A stretch of DNA of 64,000 nt from Flavobacterium sp. UMI-01 (GCF_019656315.1 NZ_BPLU01000006.1:62001-126000); one strand, 5' to 3'. Numbered from the stretch's first letter, positions 45,501 to 53,075 are shown. Translations and numbers: made by a program. The notes: a model not told the origin generated them from the letters alone.

Positions 45501-45632
45501 GGATTTGAGGAAGATTTCTTTTATATCGCAAAACCAAACCAATTTAAGTCTTGGCATCCTGCAATGGCATATTTAGATTTATCCGAATTTATAGACGCAT
45601 TACACAATTCAAAATCGAATAGTAATGAGTAG
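42591..45632 (+). CDS. Eco57I-like N6-adenine DNA methyltransferase
   Basis: The 1013-residue protein carries a gamma-class adenine methyltransferase core: AYYTP (about residue 305), motif I DPACGSG at 334-340 and motif IV NPPW at 452-455. It should transfer methyl groups from S-adenosylmethionine to adenine. The N-terminal 290 residues hold a domain seen in type IIG-like enzymes (PLILFFENPENLESLQKQVWNFNQSPAIII), but no D-x-E-x-K nuclease motif is evident there. The C-terminal third probably holds target recognition and ends KPNQFKSWHPAMAYLDLSEF. It overlaps the next gene by eight bases (ATGAGTAG). Codon use is very AT-rich compared with the flanks, which suggests horizontal acquisition. Confidence 0.9.
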   Translation: MSLKIILEKLDLLDKEGLFYFSDIESNRLINFTHRVKQSILKITPDAFFCINNEPLILFFENPENLESLQKQVWNFNQSPAIIIKQNNQWIVKNGFKLLEGNKDLETLADSNDILDFEYFKIITGETWEKYKSKFENKNRVDYFLLKNIEDARNILTSPLLGKLQSKIANSLIGRVIFIRYLIDRKVELKKYKILKKEDFYNLLSEKDKAYSFFKQVRNDFNGNLFPLEYKIDDKLIQEEDFVDNYHLELIISLLKGDNLKNDVTQVSLFDIYDFSIIPIEFISNVYEKFIGTENQAKQGAYYTPLFLVDYIQKQTISKYFQHNPTEYNCKVLDPACGSGIFLVESLRQIIAQYQKLNPEFQIDESYENYKNTLKTLLQDNIFGVDKDENAISVAIFSLYITLLDYLTPKSIVGFKFPILINSNFFADDFFNKNGDYNDAFSSKHFQFILGNPPWATKHDKEKQLFEKYIENRKIVEKSDLEIENREIAEAFLVRVSDFNFEQCAFIVTSKILYKISRKKEKKGVFRKYFLSKFKISQVFELSSVRHQVFDKSNDIAVAPATILFYSKSDNIRENRRNIITHISLKPNLFFETFKLIVIEKYDYKELLQSYFIDEDWIWKTLVYGNILDYYFIKRLKNDYKNIGNKINDPEKYLVGQGVMEGGGDENDFSEFIGYKYINTNKKDVKQFYVQYSDIWSNPIVHRDRNPKLFDNNVLLITEGISNRFRAVSGISYEKAVFKSSLTGVKSISEDGIDVLKSIAAVLNSCFFSYFILKTGSSIGIEREQTHDEEKWEVPYVSSEKLVKQVNKVEEISRKLFANLMQDNFLKSELENEKIKIEEELYNLFELSKQEENLINYTNYITIPLLKGKDLERKKVISKIAYKGSILEDYAQVFISHFENRFNSDNKYFEVEILYSNHTILMKFKVIPENSKEKNKILWKKEGDKELLKNISNLSFENLSHNLFMQKDVKGFEEDFFYIAKPNQFKSWHPAMAYLDLSEFIDALHNSKSNSNE

Positions 45633-46254
45633 TAAATTAAAAGCATCAAACTTTAAATTCCAAGACTTTTATCAGGATAAAACATTTGAGTTTATATTAA
45701 CTCAAATATACACTTGCTATACTAAGATGCTTAATGATTATCCTTCGATTGAGAATAACGAAAACATTATTAGAAACGGACTTTATAAAAAATATTTAGA
45801 AAACAATCAAATTAGGGACGAATTAAAATTAACTCCTTATTTATTTGATACTGAAATTGAGTTATTCAATGATGATGATACCGTCATAGGTAGAACAGAT
45901 ATTAAAGTATATAATGCAATTGAAAGGACTAAAAACACAGATTGCTATTATATAATTGAATGTAAAAGAATTGATGGCTCAAATACATTAAATAAAAAAT
46001 ATATCGAAAATGGAATTAATAGATATATCAAAAATGAAAAATACCCATCTTTTAAAAATGTTAATGGGATGATAGGTTTTGTTGTTAATCCTATTGACAT
46101 TGAACAAAACACTAATTATTTTACCGATTTGAAACCCTACCAATTTATTAATAATTTCAAGTATACATATATTTCAAATCACATCACAACAAATTCAAAG
46201 AATCTTACACTTTATCATTTGATGTTAGATTTTTCTATGAAAATTATTATTTGA
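45625..46254 (+). CDS. Small PD-(D/E)XK nuclease-like protein
   Basis: The 209-residue protein has a plausible PD-(D/E)XK core: an N-terminal helical region, then D92 (GRTDIKVYN), then E112-C113-K114 in a hydrophobic strand (CYYIIECKRI), followed by a helix (KKYIENGINRYI). No specificity or helicase domain is present. Its start lies inside the end of the methyltransferase gene, so the two are translationally coupled. By context it is the cutting partner of a two-gene restriction-modification or related defence system. It could instead be a regulator or an inactivated nuclease; the ECK triad argues for an active site. Confidence 0.75.
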   Translation: MSSKLKASNFKFQDFYQDKTFEFILTQIYTCYTKMLNDYPSIENNENIIRNGLYKKYLENNQIRDELKLTPYLFDTEIELFNDDDTVIGRTDIKVYNAIERTKNTDCYYIIECKRIDGSNTLNKKYIENGINRYIKNEKYPSFKNVNGMIGFVVNPIDIEQNTNYFTDLKPYQFINNFKYTYISNHITTNSKNLTLYHLMLDFSMKIII

Positions 46255-46354
46255 TTTTTAGGCCCTGACAGAAACAAAATCCTTGTGTTAGACGCATTTT
46301 TATGATACTCCAGACAATTTAGAGATAACAAGAAGAGTTAATCGTAATTAAAAA

Positions 46355-46885
46355 TCAAACAAATCTCGGATCCGTTTCCATTACGGTACCGCAATGATCA
46401 CATGTTCTTAGTTTTTCGGAACCATAAAAATACCTGAAATGTTCTAGGAAGTCTTTTTCTATATCCTGTAATTCAAAATGAACTTCGTACAATTTGTGAT
46501 TGCAATTATCGCAATGCCAAAGCAAACCATCTTTGAGTCCAAGCCCTTTGCGTTTGCGTTCAATAACCAATCCTATGGAACCTTCAGAGCGCACTGGTGA
46601 ATGTGGAACTCCAGCGGGATGCAAATACATATCGCCTTCGTTCAACACCATTTCTTTGCGCTGTCCGTCTTCTTGAATAATAACTTTAATAGTCCCTTCT
46701 AATTGGTAAAACAGTTCTTCGGTTTCATTATAATGGTAGTCTTTACGGGCATTGGGTCCTGCCACAATCATCACGATGTAATCACCTGATTCTTTGTATA
46801 GATTGCGATTTCCTACTGGAGGTTTTAACAAATGACGGTTTTCGTCAATCCATTTATGAAGGTTAAAAGGAGGTGCTATAGCCAT
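46355..46885 (-). CDS. 3-Hydroxyanthranilate 3,4-dioxygenase
   Basis: The 176-residue cupin enzyme opens the ring of 3-hydroxyanthranilate with O2 and Fe(II), in the kynurenine route of tryptophan breakdown. The iron ligands are visible in the cupin: H (KDYHYNETEELFYQLEG, including the Glu) and a second H in the strand YLHPAGVPHSPVR. The C-terminus carries a four-Cys rubredoxin-like metal site (CDNCNHKLYE and TCDHCGTV), as in bacterial HAAO (NbaC). No other kynurenine gene is in the window; the AT-rich islet separates it from the ALDH7 gene. Confidence 0.95.
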   Translation of the reverse strand: MAIAPPFNLHKWIDENRHLLKPPVGNRNLYKESGDYIVMIVAGPNARKDYHYNETEELFYQLEGTIKVIIQEDGQRKEMVLNEGDMYLHPAGVPHSPVRSEGSIGLVIERKRKGLGLKDGLLWHCDNCNHKLYEVHFELQDIEKDFLEHFRYFYGSEKLRTCDHCGTVMETDPRFV

Positions 46886-46967
46886 TTTTTTTAATTTTTT
46901 CTTGAATGAGCTAAGATACTGATTTTACCGCTAGGGCACAAAATCGCTATGGTATTCTCATCAAAAT

Positions 46968-48050
46968 TCATTCTTTTTTAATTAAATAGATATAGACAGG
47001 AAAGTGGTCACTGAAACCCACTTCTGTAGCCGAGTGCCGTTTGGGGTAACCTTTGTAAGGTCCTGAGTTTTGAATTAAAAATGAGGGATTGTAGATGCCT
47101 GCTTTCCAAAATTGAAATTGCGAATAATCATTTTGAATTAAGGATTGTGTCATCAAAATTTGGTCAAAAATACTCCAACTGTCTCTATGTGCGATGGTGC
47201 CTAATCCTTTGTTGGCCATTTCTTCAAAAGGATTGTAAATGCCTTGTGGTGGAACCTCTTGTTTTTTGGATTGTGCTTGTAGCATTTTTTTGATACTAGT
47301 ATCAAAAGGATTGTCATTCAAATCACCTAGAGTGATAATTTTTGCATTGGGGTTGAGGCGCTGTAACGAATCAATTATTTTTTTGTTCAATGCGCCAGCA
47401 GCTTCTCGTAAGGGATTGGATTTTTTTTCGCCTCCAGAACGGGAAGGCCAGTGGTTCACAATCAGATGAATTTCTTGATTTTCTAGAAACCCCGTCACCA
47501 AAAGTTGGTCTCGTGTATAAATCCGATTGTTTGTCGATAACGTATCTGAGGACTTCTTTTTGACAAATTTCGTTTGGCTTTGATTGTTTTCATAAAGCGC
47601 TAGCGGTATGTTGACATAAGACGTAGGTTTAAAATATTTTTTTTGATACAATAAAGCGACATCAATTCCTCTTTTATCTGGAGAGTCATAGTGTATAATG
47701 CCGTAATCTTTGTCACCAATCAAGGATTGTTGAACTAAATCTTCGAGCACCATTCTGTTTTCAATTTCAGAACAGCCAATTACTACAGGAGCATTGGGGT
47801 TTTCTGGAGTTCCTATTTGAGCAATGACACGAGCTAAATTTTGTAATTTTTGATGGTACTTTTTAGTGTTCCAATGCTGGGTTCCCTCAGGTGTCCATTC
47901 GTCATCACGTGTATTTGGATCATTGATGGTATCAAATAAATTCTCAAAATTATAGAAAGCAACAGTATGGATTTTGTATTTTTTAGGCTGGGCATACAGC
48001 CCAATTAACATACAGCAAAACCAAAAACAAAGCGTACAATATTTTTTCAT
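46968..48050 (-). CDS. Exported endonuclease/exonuclease/phosphatase family hydrolase
   Basis: From the ATG at 48050 (MKKYCTLCFWFCCMLIGLYAQP, a signal peptide) the protein is 360 residues. It has the EEP fold motifs: FYNFENLFDT (N), IGCSEIENRMV (E), LIVNHWPSRSGG (H), ITLGDLNDNPFD (D/N) and the final FSDHFPVYI (DH). Such secreted enzymes cut phosphodiester or phosphoester bonds; many flavobacterial members are annotated only as endonuclease. It could scavenge phosphate or nucleotides outside the cytoplasm. It precedes the dioxygenase gene by 83 bases on the same strand. Confidence 0.92.
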   Translation of the reverse strand: MKKYCTLCFWFCCMLIGLYAQPKKYKIHTVAFYNFENLFDTINDPNTRDDEWTPEGTQHWNTKKYHQKLQNLARVIAQIGTPENPNAPVVIGCSEIENRMVLEDLVQQSLIGDKDYGIIHYDSPDKRGIDVALLYQKKYFKPTSYVNIPLALYENNQSQTKFVKKKSSDTLSTNNRIYTRDQLLVTGFLENQEIHLIVNHWPSRSGGEKKSNPLREAAGALNKKIIDSLQRLNPNAKIITLGDLNDNPFDTSIKKMLQAQSKKQEVPPQGIYNPFEEMANKGLGTIAHRDSWSIFDQILMTQSLIQNDYSQFQFWKAGIYNPSFLIQNSGPYKGYPKRHSATEVGFSDHFPVYIYLIKKE

Positions 48051-48099
48051 TAGGTATGATTTTGACATAAAAGTACGAATTTACCCCTTATCCTAAACC

Positions 48100-48128
48100 T
48101 TGATTTAAATTAAATAATAGTATCTTTG
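48100..48128 (+). promoter_or_regulatory. Promoter of the LD-carboxypeptidase gene
   Basis: TTG at 48100-48102 and TATCTTTG at 48121-48128 are separated by 18 bases, a full match to the Bacteroidota pattern. The ATG is at 48181, so the leader is about 45 bases. Confidence 0.75.
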
Positions 48129-48180
48129 TTTAATTGATTTCATAAAAAAAATCACTTCATTCCCCTAATGAACACCCCGT

Positions 48181-49182
48181 ATGCATACACTATCTTTTTG
48201 GCATTTCAACTCATTTGTTTCAAGATATAAAGGCCTACTTTTATTTTTTTTATTCAGTAGTTTCAATTTACAAGCTCAAAAAATTATGATTACACCTCCT
48301 TATTTGCAAAAAGGCGATACAGTAGCTATCGTATCTACAGCCCGAAAAAACACTGTCGATAATTTGAAACCCACACTCGATTTATTACATAGTTGGGGTC
48401 TCGAAGCGGTAATAGGAAAAACCATTGGACTCGAAGAAAATCAATTAGCAGGAACCGATGAAGAACGTGCTGCCGATTTTCAAGAACAAATGGACAATCC
48501 CAACATCAAAGCCATTTGGTGTGTACGTGGAGGTTATGGCACGGTAAGAATCATTGATTTGTTGGACTTTACCAAATTCAAAGAACATCCTAAATGGATC
48601 ATTGGATTTAGTGACGTAACGGTTTTACACAACCATCTGAACACGATGGGTTATAAGTCAATCCATGCCGTTATGCCTATAAGTGTCCCAAAAGCCAGCA
48701 AAACCGCAATAGAAAGTCTTAAAACCGCAATCACAGGCGGACAATTAAATTATCAAATCCCAGCACATCCTATGAACCGATTAGGAAAAGCATCAGGTGA
48801 ACTTGTTGGAGGTAATCTATCCATCCTATACAGCTTATTTGGCTCTCCATCAGCTATTGATTGTAGCGATAAAATTCTTTTTATAGAAGATTTAGACGAA
48901 TATTTGTACCACATAGACCGTATGATGCTGAATTTGAAACGCAATGGATGTCTCGAAAGCATCAAGGGCATTCTGGTAGGAGCAATGAGTGATATGAAAG
49001 ATAATACTATCCCTTGGGGGAAAAATGCACTTCAAATTATTGATGATGTCACGAAGCAATACCAAATTCCAATCATTTTTAATTTCCCTGCTGGGCACAT
49101 TCAAGACAACCGTGCTTTAATTTTAGGAAACACCATTTCCATGGAAGTGAACGAAAGTAAAAGCAGTGTGCTTTTTGATTAA
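48181..49182 (+). CDS. LD-carboxypeptidase (S66 family)
   Basis: The 333-residue protein has an N-terminal hydrophobic export segment (GLLLFFLFSSFNLQAQ) and the S66 fold. Typical blocks are PPYLQKGDTVAIVSTAR, CVRGGYGTVRIIDLLDF, the nucleophile elbow GFSDVTVLHNHL (Ser), GELVGGNLSIL, the catalytic Glu (LFIEDLDEYLYHIDR) and His (FPAGHIQDNRALILG). It should remove the terminal D-Ala from tetrapeptide stems of peptidoglycan in the periplasm, for cell-wall recycling. The likely promoter is at 48100. Confidence 0.94.
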   Translation: MHTLSFWHFNSFVSRYKGLLLFFLFSSFNLQAQKIMITPPYLQKGDTVAIVSTARKNTVDNLKPTLDLLHSWGLEAVIGKTIGLEENQLAGTDEERAADFQEQMDNPNIKAIWCVRGGYGTVRIIDLLDFTKFKEHPKWIIGFSDVTVLHNHLNTMGYKSIHAVMPISVPKASKTAIESLKTAITGGQLNYQIPAHPMNRLGKASGELVGGNLSILYSLFGSPSAIDCSDKILFIEDLDEYLYHIDRMMLNLKRNGCLESIKGILVGAMSDMKDNTIPWGKNALQIIDDVTKQYQIPIIFNFPAGHIQDNRALILGNTISMEVNESKSSVLFD

Positions 49183-49250
49183 TTATTGAGTCCAAAAATC
49201 ACCTAGTAGTTTTACTTATTTTTTAATCTTCTTATATCCTTTTTTTCGCC

Positions 49251-49610
49251 ATGGCTGCACACAATGAATTAGGAAAATTAGGTGAAGAAATGGCGGTAAA
49301 TTTTCTAAAAGAAAACGGATATGTCATTTTAGACCGAAATTGGCGTTATTTGAAAGCCGAAATCGATATAGTTTGTCAACTAAATAACACTCTTGTTGTT
49401 GTCGAAGTCAAAACACGGTCGTCTATAGAAATTGGTTTACCAATTGACGCAATCAATTCAAAGAAAATCCGACTACTTACAAGGGCTGTAGACGAATACG
49501 TATGCGCAAAAAATCTCGATATGGAAGTTCGTTTTGATGTAATTTCCATCCATAAAGAGAAGAATTCCTTTGTAATAGAACACCTTACAGACGCTTTTTA
49601 TTATTTTTAG
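49251..49610 (+). CDS. YraN family protein (UPF0102)
   Basis: The 119-residue protein matches UPF0102/YraN: GKLGEEMAVNFLKENGYVILDRNWR, then AEIDIVC and VVVEVKTRSS. The E-x-D-x-V... E-V-K pattern gives a PD-(D/E)XK-type (Holliday-junction-resolvase-like) nuclease fold. The family is widespread; a nuclease role is inferred from the fold, and the cellular function is not settled. It may be transcribed with the LD-carboxypeptidase gene 68 bases upstream. Confidence 0.93.
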   Translation: MAAHNELGKLGEEMAVNFLKENGYVILDRNWRYLKAEIDIVCQLNNTLVVVEVKTRSSIEIGLPIDAINSKKIRLLTRAVDEYVCAKNLDMEVRFDVISIHKEKNSFVIEHLTDAFYYF

Positions 49611-49632
49611 GTTAATTTTTTACGTGTTATAT

Positions 49633-49662
49633 TTGTAACAAATTGTTTTTTATATATCTTTG
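49633..49662 (+). promoter_or_regulatory. Promoter of the ACT-like protein gene
   Basis: TTG at 49633-49635 and TATCTTTG at 49655-49662 are separated by 19 bases, a full match to the Bacteroidota pattern. Confidence 0.72.
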
Positions 49663-49729
49663 CATCAGTTTTTAAAACATGTGATAAAAAAACAACGGTT
49701 AAAACTAAGTATAAATACCTATATCGATT

Positions 49730-50386
49730 ATGAAAACTGTATCGTCAATTGTAGAGAATTACATCAAGACAAAGCCTTTTTTATTGAACGCTTTATCGCT
49801 AGGAATTATTAATTTGACTTCTTTGTCTAGAAATATTATGGCAGAGCTTGAAAGCGAATTTGGAAAAGAAGTAAAACAAGGGGCTGTAGTGATGTCTCTA
49901 AAACGATTGACAGAAGAGTTGGATTTTAGACTCAATCATAAAATCAATAAAGTCATCAAGAATATAGGCGAAATCACTGTTCGTTCTGCTCTTACAGATT
50001 ATGCTTTTGCGGTTTCAGAAACCGTTTTAAACAAACAAGCCGAATTAATCGCAGATATCAATGCCTTTCCGGATGTGTTTTACACCTCTTCCAGAGGAGT
50101 TAATGAAATAAACATTGTCGTTAGCAATACCGTAAATTCTCTTGTGGACAAGCATTTTGTAAATGAAAAATTGATTCAAAAATTAGATAACTTAGCCTCT
50201 ATCACTGTTAAATTACCTAAAGAAAATATTGTAATTCCTGGAATATATTATTTCATTTTTCAACGTTTGGCTTGGGAAGGCATTATCATCAATGAAGTAA
50301 TTTCTACTTCAAATGAATTCACCATTTTAGTAAGTGAGGAACAAGTAGATGTAGCTTTCAAAGTCATCAAAGATTTGAAAAATTAA
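49730..50386 (+). CDS. Predicted HTH plus ACT-like domain protein
   Basis: The 218-residue cytoplasmic protein begins with a winged-helix-like region (residues 1-70: VENYIKTKPFLLNALSLGIINLTSLSRNIMAELE...GAVVMSLKRL). Two beta-alpha-beta segments follow that look like ACT domains (EINIVVSNTVNSLVDKHF and IPGIYYFIFQRLAWEGIIINEVISTSNEFTILVSEE). ACT domains bind amino acids, and the set-up suggests a regulator. Homologues are, I believe, sometimes annotated as aspartate kinase, but there is no kinase domain here. It has its own promoter and terminator. Confidence 0.75.
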   Translation: MKTVSSIVENYIKTKPFLLNALSLGIINLTSLSRNIMAELESEFGKEVKQGAVVMSLKRLTEELDFRLNHKINKVIKNIGEITVRSALTDYAFAVSETVLNKQAELIADINAFPDVFYTSSRGVNEINIVVSNTVNSLVDKHFVNEKLIQKLDNLASITVKLPKENIVIPGIYYFIFQRLAWEGIIINEVISTSNEFTILVSEEQVDVAFKVIKDLKN

Positions 50387-50404
50387 AATAGCAAACTCAT
50401 TTAA

Positions 50405-50442
50405 AAACGGCTAACTGAAAAATTCAGGTAGCCGTTTTTTTT
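50405..50442 (+). terminator. Terminator of the ACT-like protein gene
   Basis: AAACGGCTA (50405-50413) pairs with TAGCCGTTT (50429-50437), with an inner CTGAA/TTCAG stem, followed by a run of T. Confidence 0.92.
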
Positions 50443-50563
50443 TAGCCTTTATCCATTGAACCGATGGATATGTAGCTATTTAACTCAATTTTAAAAATTT
50501 AAAACACACTAAACACCCCGAAAGAAAGGAAACCAAAATCCTTTAATTGCGACTTGAATCATA

Positions 50564-50581
50564 AAATTGGTTAACCAGTTA
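50564..50581. promoter_or_regulatory. Operator palindrome, site B of the putative uronate regulon
   Basis: AAATTGGTTAACCAGTTA differs from site A (21274) by two bases, both in the right arm. It lies 23 bases upstream of the -7 box at 50605, so it covers the -33 region of the dehydrogenase promoter. A bound regulator there would contact or exclude RNA polymerase. Confidence 0.65.
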
Positions 50582-50604
50582 TGGTATTCCGGTGGTTTTT
50601 TGGT

Positions 50605-50612
50605 TATCTTTG
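50605..50612 (+). promoter_or_regulatory. Putative -7 box of the dehydrogenase gene
   Basis: TATCTTTG fits TAnnTTTG and lies 54 bases before the ATG at 50667. No TTG stands at the standard -33 distance; that position is occupied by the edge of operator site B, which fits a promoter that depends on a regulator. Confidence 0.6.
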
Positions 50613-50666
50613 TACTCCATTCAATCGATTTAAATCCAAAATTTGTTTTAAAATAAAATAACTGAT

Positions 50667-52214
50667 ATGAGCACTCCTCAACAATTTCATGCTTTCAATC
50701 CTGCAACAAACGAACCTCTTGAAGACGTTTTTGTTACAACCACCACTCAAGAATTAGACAGAGTTGTACATCAAGCAACAATTGCTTTTGAAACCTATAG
50801 AAAAAAAGACAAAAACGAAATTGCATTATTTTTAGAACAAATTGCCGAAGAAATTATAAATCTAGGCGAGCCTCTCCTAACAAAATGCCATCTTGAAACT
50901 GCTTTACCTATTGCAAGATTACAAGGAGAACGCGGCCGAACTGTTGCGCAATTGCAATTGTTTGCTCAATTAGTTCGTGAAGGTTCATGGGTAGAGGCAA
51001 AAATTGATACGGCGCAACCTAATAGAACTCCTTTACCTAAATCAGACATCCGTCAAATGCTTGTGCCTTTAGGGCCTGTAGCAGTTTTTGGAGCCAGTAA
51101 TTTTCCGTTAGCGTTTTCAGTAGCGGGTGGGGATACAGCTTCGGCTTTGGCTGCTGGTTGTCCTGTAATTTTCAAAGGGCACCCTGCTCATCCGGGTACA
51201 TCGGCGATGGTGGCGACTGCATTTGAGAAGGCGATAGAAAAATGTGGTATGCCCAAAGGAACTTTTGCATTGGTACAAGGTCATACAAATGAGTTAGGAG
51301 CTAATTTAGTGCAACATCCAGCCATAAAAGCAGTTGGTTTTACCGGTTCCTTTACTGGAGGAAAAGCTTTATTTGATTTGGCCAATACGAGACCCGAACC
51401 TATTCCAGTATATGCCGAAATGGGAAGCACGAACCCTGTTTTTATTTTACCCGAAATTTTAAAAGAAAAAGCTACAGCCATTGCCACAGGTATGGCTCAA
51501 TCAATTGCACAAGGTGTAGGACAGTTTTGTACTAACCCAGGACTGGCTTTCATCATAAAATCTGAAGAAGCAGAAACGTACTGTAAGGAACTTTGCCAAA
51601 AAATAAATGAGACTCCTGCTGGAACAATGTTGACCGAAGGCATTAGCAAAGCCTATCAAAAAAAGATTGCTGTTACTAATGCATTAGCTCCTAATATAGA
51701 AATAGCAAAAGGTCAAACCGCCTCAACTGCCAATGCTGCTGTGGCCACGGTTTTTAAAACATCTCTACAACACTTTCTCGAAAATCCTTTGCTAGCAGAA
51801 GAAAATTTTGGTCCCTCTCAGGTTTTGGTCGAAGCACATAACAAAGAAGAAATTTTAGAAGCAGCTAAAAACTTAGAAGGCCATTTGACCGCAACTGTTC
51901 ATGGTACTATGGCTGATTTAGAAAATTACAAAGACTTGGTACGTTTATTAGAATTAAAAGTAGGACGAATAGTGATAAACGGTTTCCCAACAGGCGTTGA
52001 AGTTTGCCATGCCATGGTTCATGGTGGTCCCTATCCAGCAACAACTGCCCCACAAAGCACATCAGTAGGAACACAAGCCATTAAACGTTTTGTACGCCCT
52101 GTCTGTTTTCAAGACTATCCTTCGTTCTTACTTCCTGAAGCATTAAAAGATGAAAATCCTAACCAAATTTGGAGACTTATTGACGGAGAATTTTCAAAGA
52201 AAGCTCTCGCTTAA
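50667..52214 (+). CDS. Alpha-ketoglutarate semialdehyde dehydrogenase-type ALDH
   Basis: The 515-residue enzyme has the NADP-type ALDH motifs: FGASNFPLAFSVAGGDTASALAAGCPV, VGFTGSFTGGKALFD, the Glu in PVYAEMGSTNPVF and the catalytic Cys in GVGQFCTNPGLAF. These match the branch that oxidises 2,5-dioxopentanoate (ketoglutarate semialdehyde) to 2-oxoglutarate, used in oxidation of uronates, aldarates, pentoses and hydroxyproline. With an RraA-like protein, a PL6 lyase and a glycerate kinase nearby and the shared operator upstream, a role in uronate/aldarate breakdown is most likely. Substrate identity is inferred. Confidence 0.88.
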   Translation: MSTPQQFHAFNPATNEPLEDVFVTTTTQELDRVVHQATIAFETYRKKDKNEIALFLEQIAEEIINLGEPLLTKCHLETALPIARLQGERGRTVAQLQLFAQLVREGSWVEAKIDTAQPNRTPLPKSDIRQMLVPLGPVAVFGASNFPLAFSVAGGDTASALAAGCPVIFKGHPAHPGTSAMVATAFEKAIEKCGMPKGTFALVQGHTNELGANLVQHPAIKAVGFTGSFTGGKALFDLANTRPEPIPVYAEMGSTNPVFILPEILKEKATAIATGMAQSIAQGVGQFCTNPGLAFIIKSEEAETYCKELCQKINETPAGTMLTEGISKAYQKKIAVTNALAPNIEIAKGQTASTANAAVATVFKTSLQHFLENPLLAEENFGPSQVLVEAHNKEEILEAAKNLEGHLTATVHGTMADLENYKDLVRLLELKVGRIVINGFPTGVEVCHAMVHGGPYPATTAPQSTSVGTQAIKRFVRPVCFQDYPSFLLPEALKDENPNQIWRLIDGEFSKKALA

Positions 52215-52220
52215 AAAACA

Positions 52221-52249
52221 GGTCACTTAGTTCAAAAAACTAAGTGACC
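52221..52249 (-). terminator. Terminator at the end of the RraA-like gene
   Basis: GGTCACTTAGTT pairs perfectly with AACTAAGTGACC over a five-base loop. The T run (TGTTTTTT) lies on the minus-strand side, so it mainly serves the convergent RraA-like gene; on the plus strand it may still shield the end of the dehydrogenase mRNA. Confidence 0.75.
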
Positions 52250-52281
52250 CATCACTCGCCTGATTACCTCAACAATCTCAT

Positions 52282-52995
52282 CTATTTATTTTTTTTCCAG
52301 TTTTCAAACGCTACTAAATTCTCTTCGTTAGTTGGAGGATAAAGCCCAATAATCGTACTTCCCTGAGCCACTTTTTCTAAAACAAAATTTTCATATAGCG
52401 TCATTTCTACACATTCTGCAGCAACTTCATCAGCAATATGAGCAGGAATTACAATGACTCCATCATCATCACCTACTACTACATCACCTGGAAAAACAGC
52501 CACATCACCGCAGCCAATAGGAATATTTATATCCAAAGCTTCATGTAAAGTTAAATTAGTCGGCGCCGATGGACGATTATGATACGATGGAAAAGGCAGT
52601 TTAGCAATGGATGCCGAATCCCTGAAACCACCATCGGTCACAATACCAGCAGCTCCCCGCACCATAAGTCGCGTTACCAAAATATCCCCAGCCGAGGCAG
52701 CACGAGGATCTTTACGACTATCCATTACCAACACACATCCTACAGGACAACTTTCGATTGCTACACGTTGTGGATGATCGGCATTTCTAAAAACAGTCAG
52801 TGGATTACGATCTTCTCTAGCTGGAATATAGCGCAAGGTAAAGGCCTCCCCCACCATGGTCGGTTTGCCTAATTGCAAAGGTTTAACATCTTGAATAAAT
52901 TGATTTTTAAACCCTTTTTTATACAAACATGTAGCAATTGTGGGCGTGCTCACTGTTTTTAATTTCTCTTTTGTAGAAGCTGATAGTGTTGTCAT
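52282..52995 (-). CDS. RraA family protein (putative aldolase)
   Basis: From the ATG at 52995 (MTTLSASTKEKLKTVSTPTIATCLYKKG) the protein is 237 residues; the upstream TTG is unlikely. It has the RraA/HMG-aldolase core: VGCVLVMDSRKDPRAASAGDILVTRLMVRGAAGIVTDGGFRDSASI, then PIGCGDVAVFPGDVVVGDDDGVIVIPA. The G-GD-LV..A...G-V-DG-RD pattern contains the metal- and pyruvate-binding Asp/Arg residues of 4-hydroxy-4-methyl-2-oxoglutarate aldolases, whereas E. coli RraA itself inhibits RNase E. In this locus an aldolase or decarboxylase acting on a keto acid is more likely. It is divergent from the PL6 lyase gene across operator site C. Confidence 0.85.
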   Translation of the reverse strand: MTTLSASTKEKLKTVSTPTIATCLYKKGFKNQFIQDVKPLQLGKPTMVGEAFTLRYIPAREDRNPLTVFRNADHPQRVAIESCPVGCVLVMDSRKDPRAASAGDILVTRLMVRGAAGIVTDGGFRDSASIAKLPFPSYHNRPSAPTNLTLHEALDINIPIGCGDVAVFPGDVVVGDDDGVIVIPAHIADEVAAECVEMTLYENFVLEKVAQGSTIIGLYPPTNEENLVAFENWKKNK

Positions 52996-53057
52996 TTTTA
53001 TTTTTTTTTTAAACAAATGTTATGTAAATCAATAAATATACCTATATTTGGAAATCC

Positions 53058-53075
53058 AAACTGGTAAACCAATCT
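53058..53075. promoter_or_regulatory. Operator palindrome, site C of the putative uronate regulon
   Basis: AAACTGGTAAACCAATCT matches site A at 15 of 18 bases. It is the core of a larger 30-base imperfect palindrome (53052-53081, 12 of 15 pairs), with AAATCC at one end and GGATTT at the other. It stands between the divergent RraA-like and PL6 genes and could control both. Confidence 0.65.

Noticed and set aside
42591..46254. BREX or DISARM locus
   Set aside because: A PglX-like methylase was considered, but no brxA/B/C, pglZ, helicase or PLD gene is present within reach; only the two-gene unit is visible.
46355..46885. Membership of a full kynurenine gene cluster
   Set aside because: No kynureninase, kynurenine monooxygenase or tryptophan dioxygenase is in the window, and the neighbouring ALDH belongs to the ALDH7 branch.
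52221..52249. Hairpin as terminator of the plus-strand dehydrogenase gene
   Set aside because: The T run lies on the minus-strand side; on the plus strand the hairpin is followed by CATCACTC, so termination there is doubtful.
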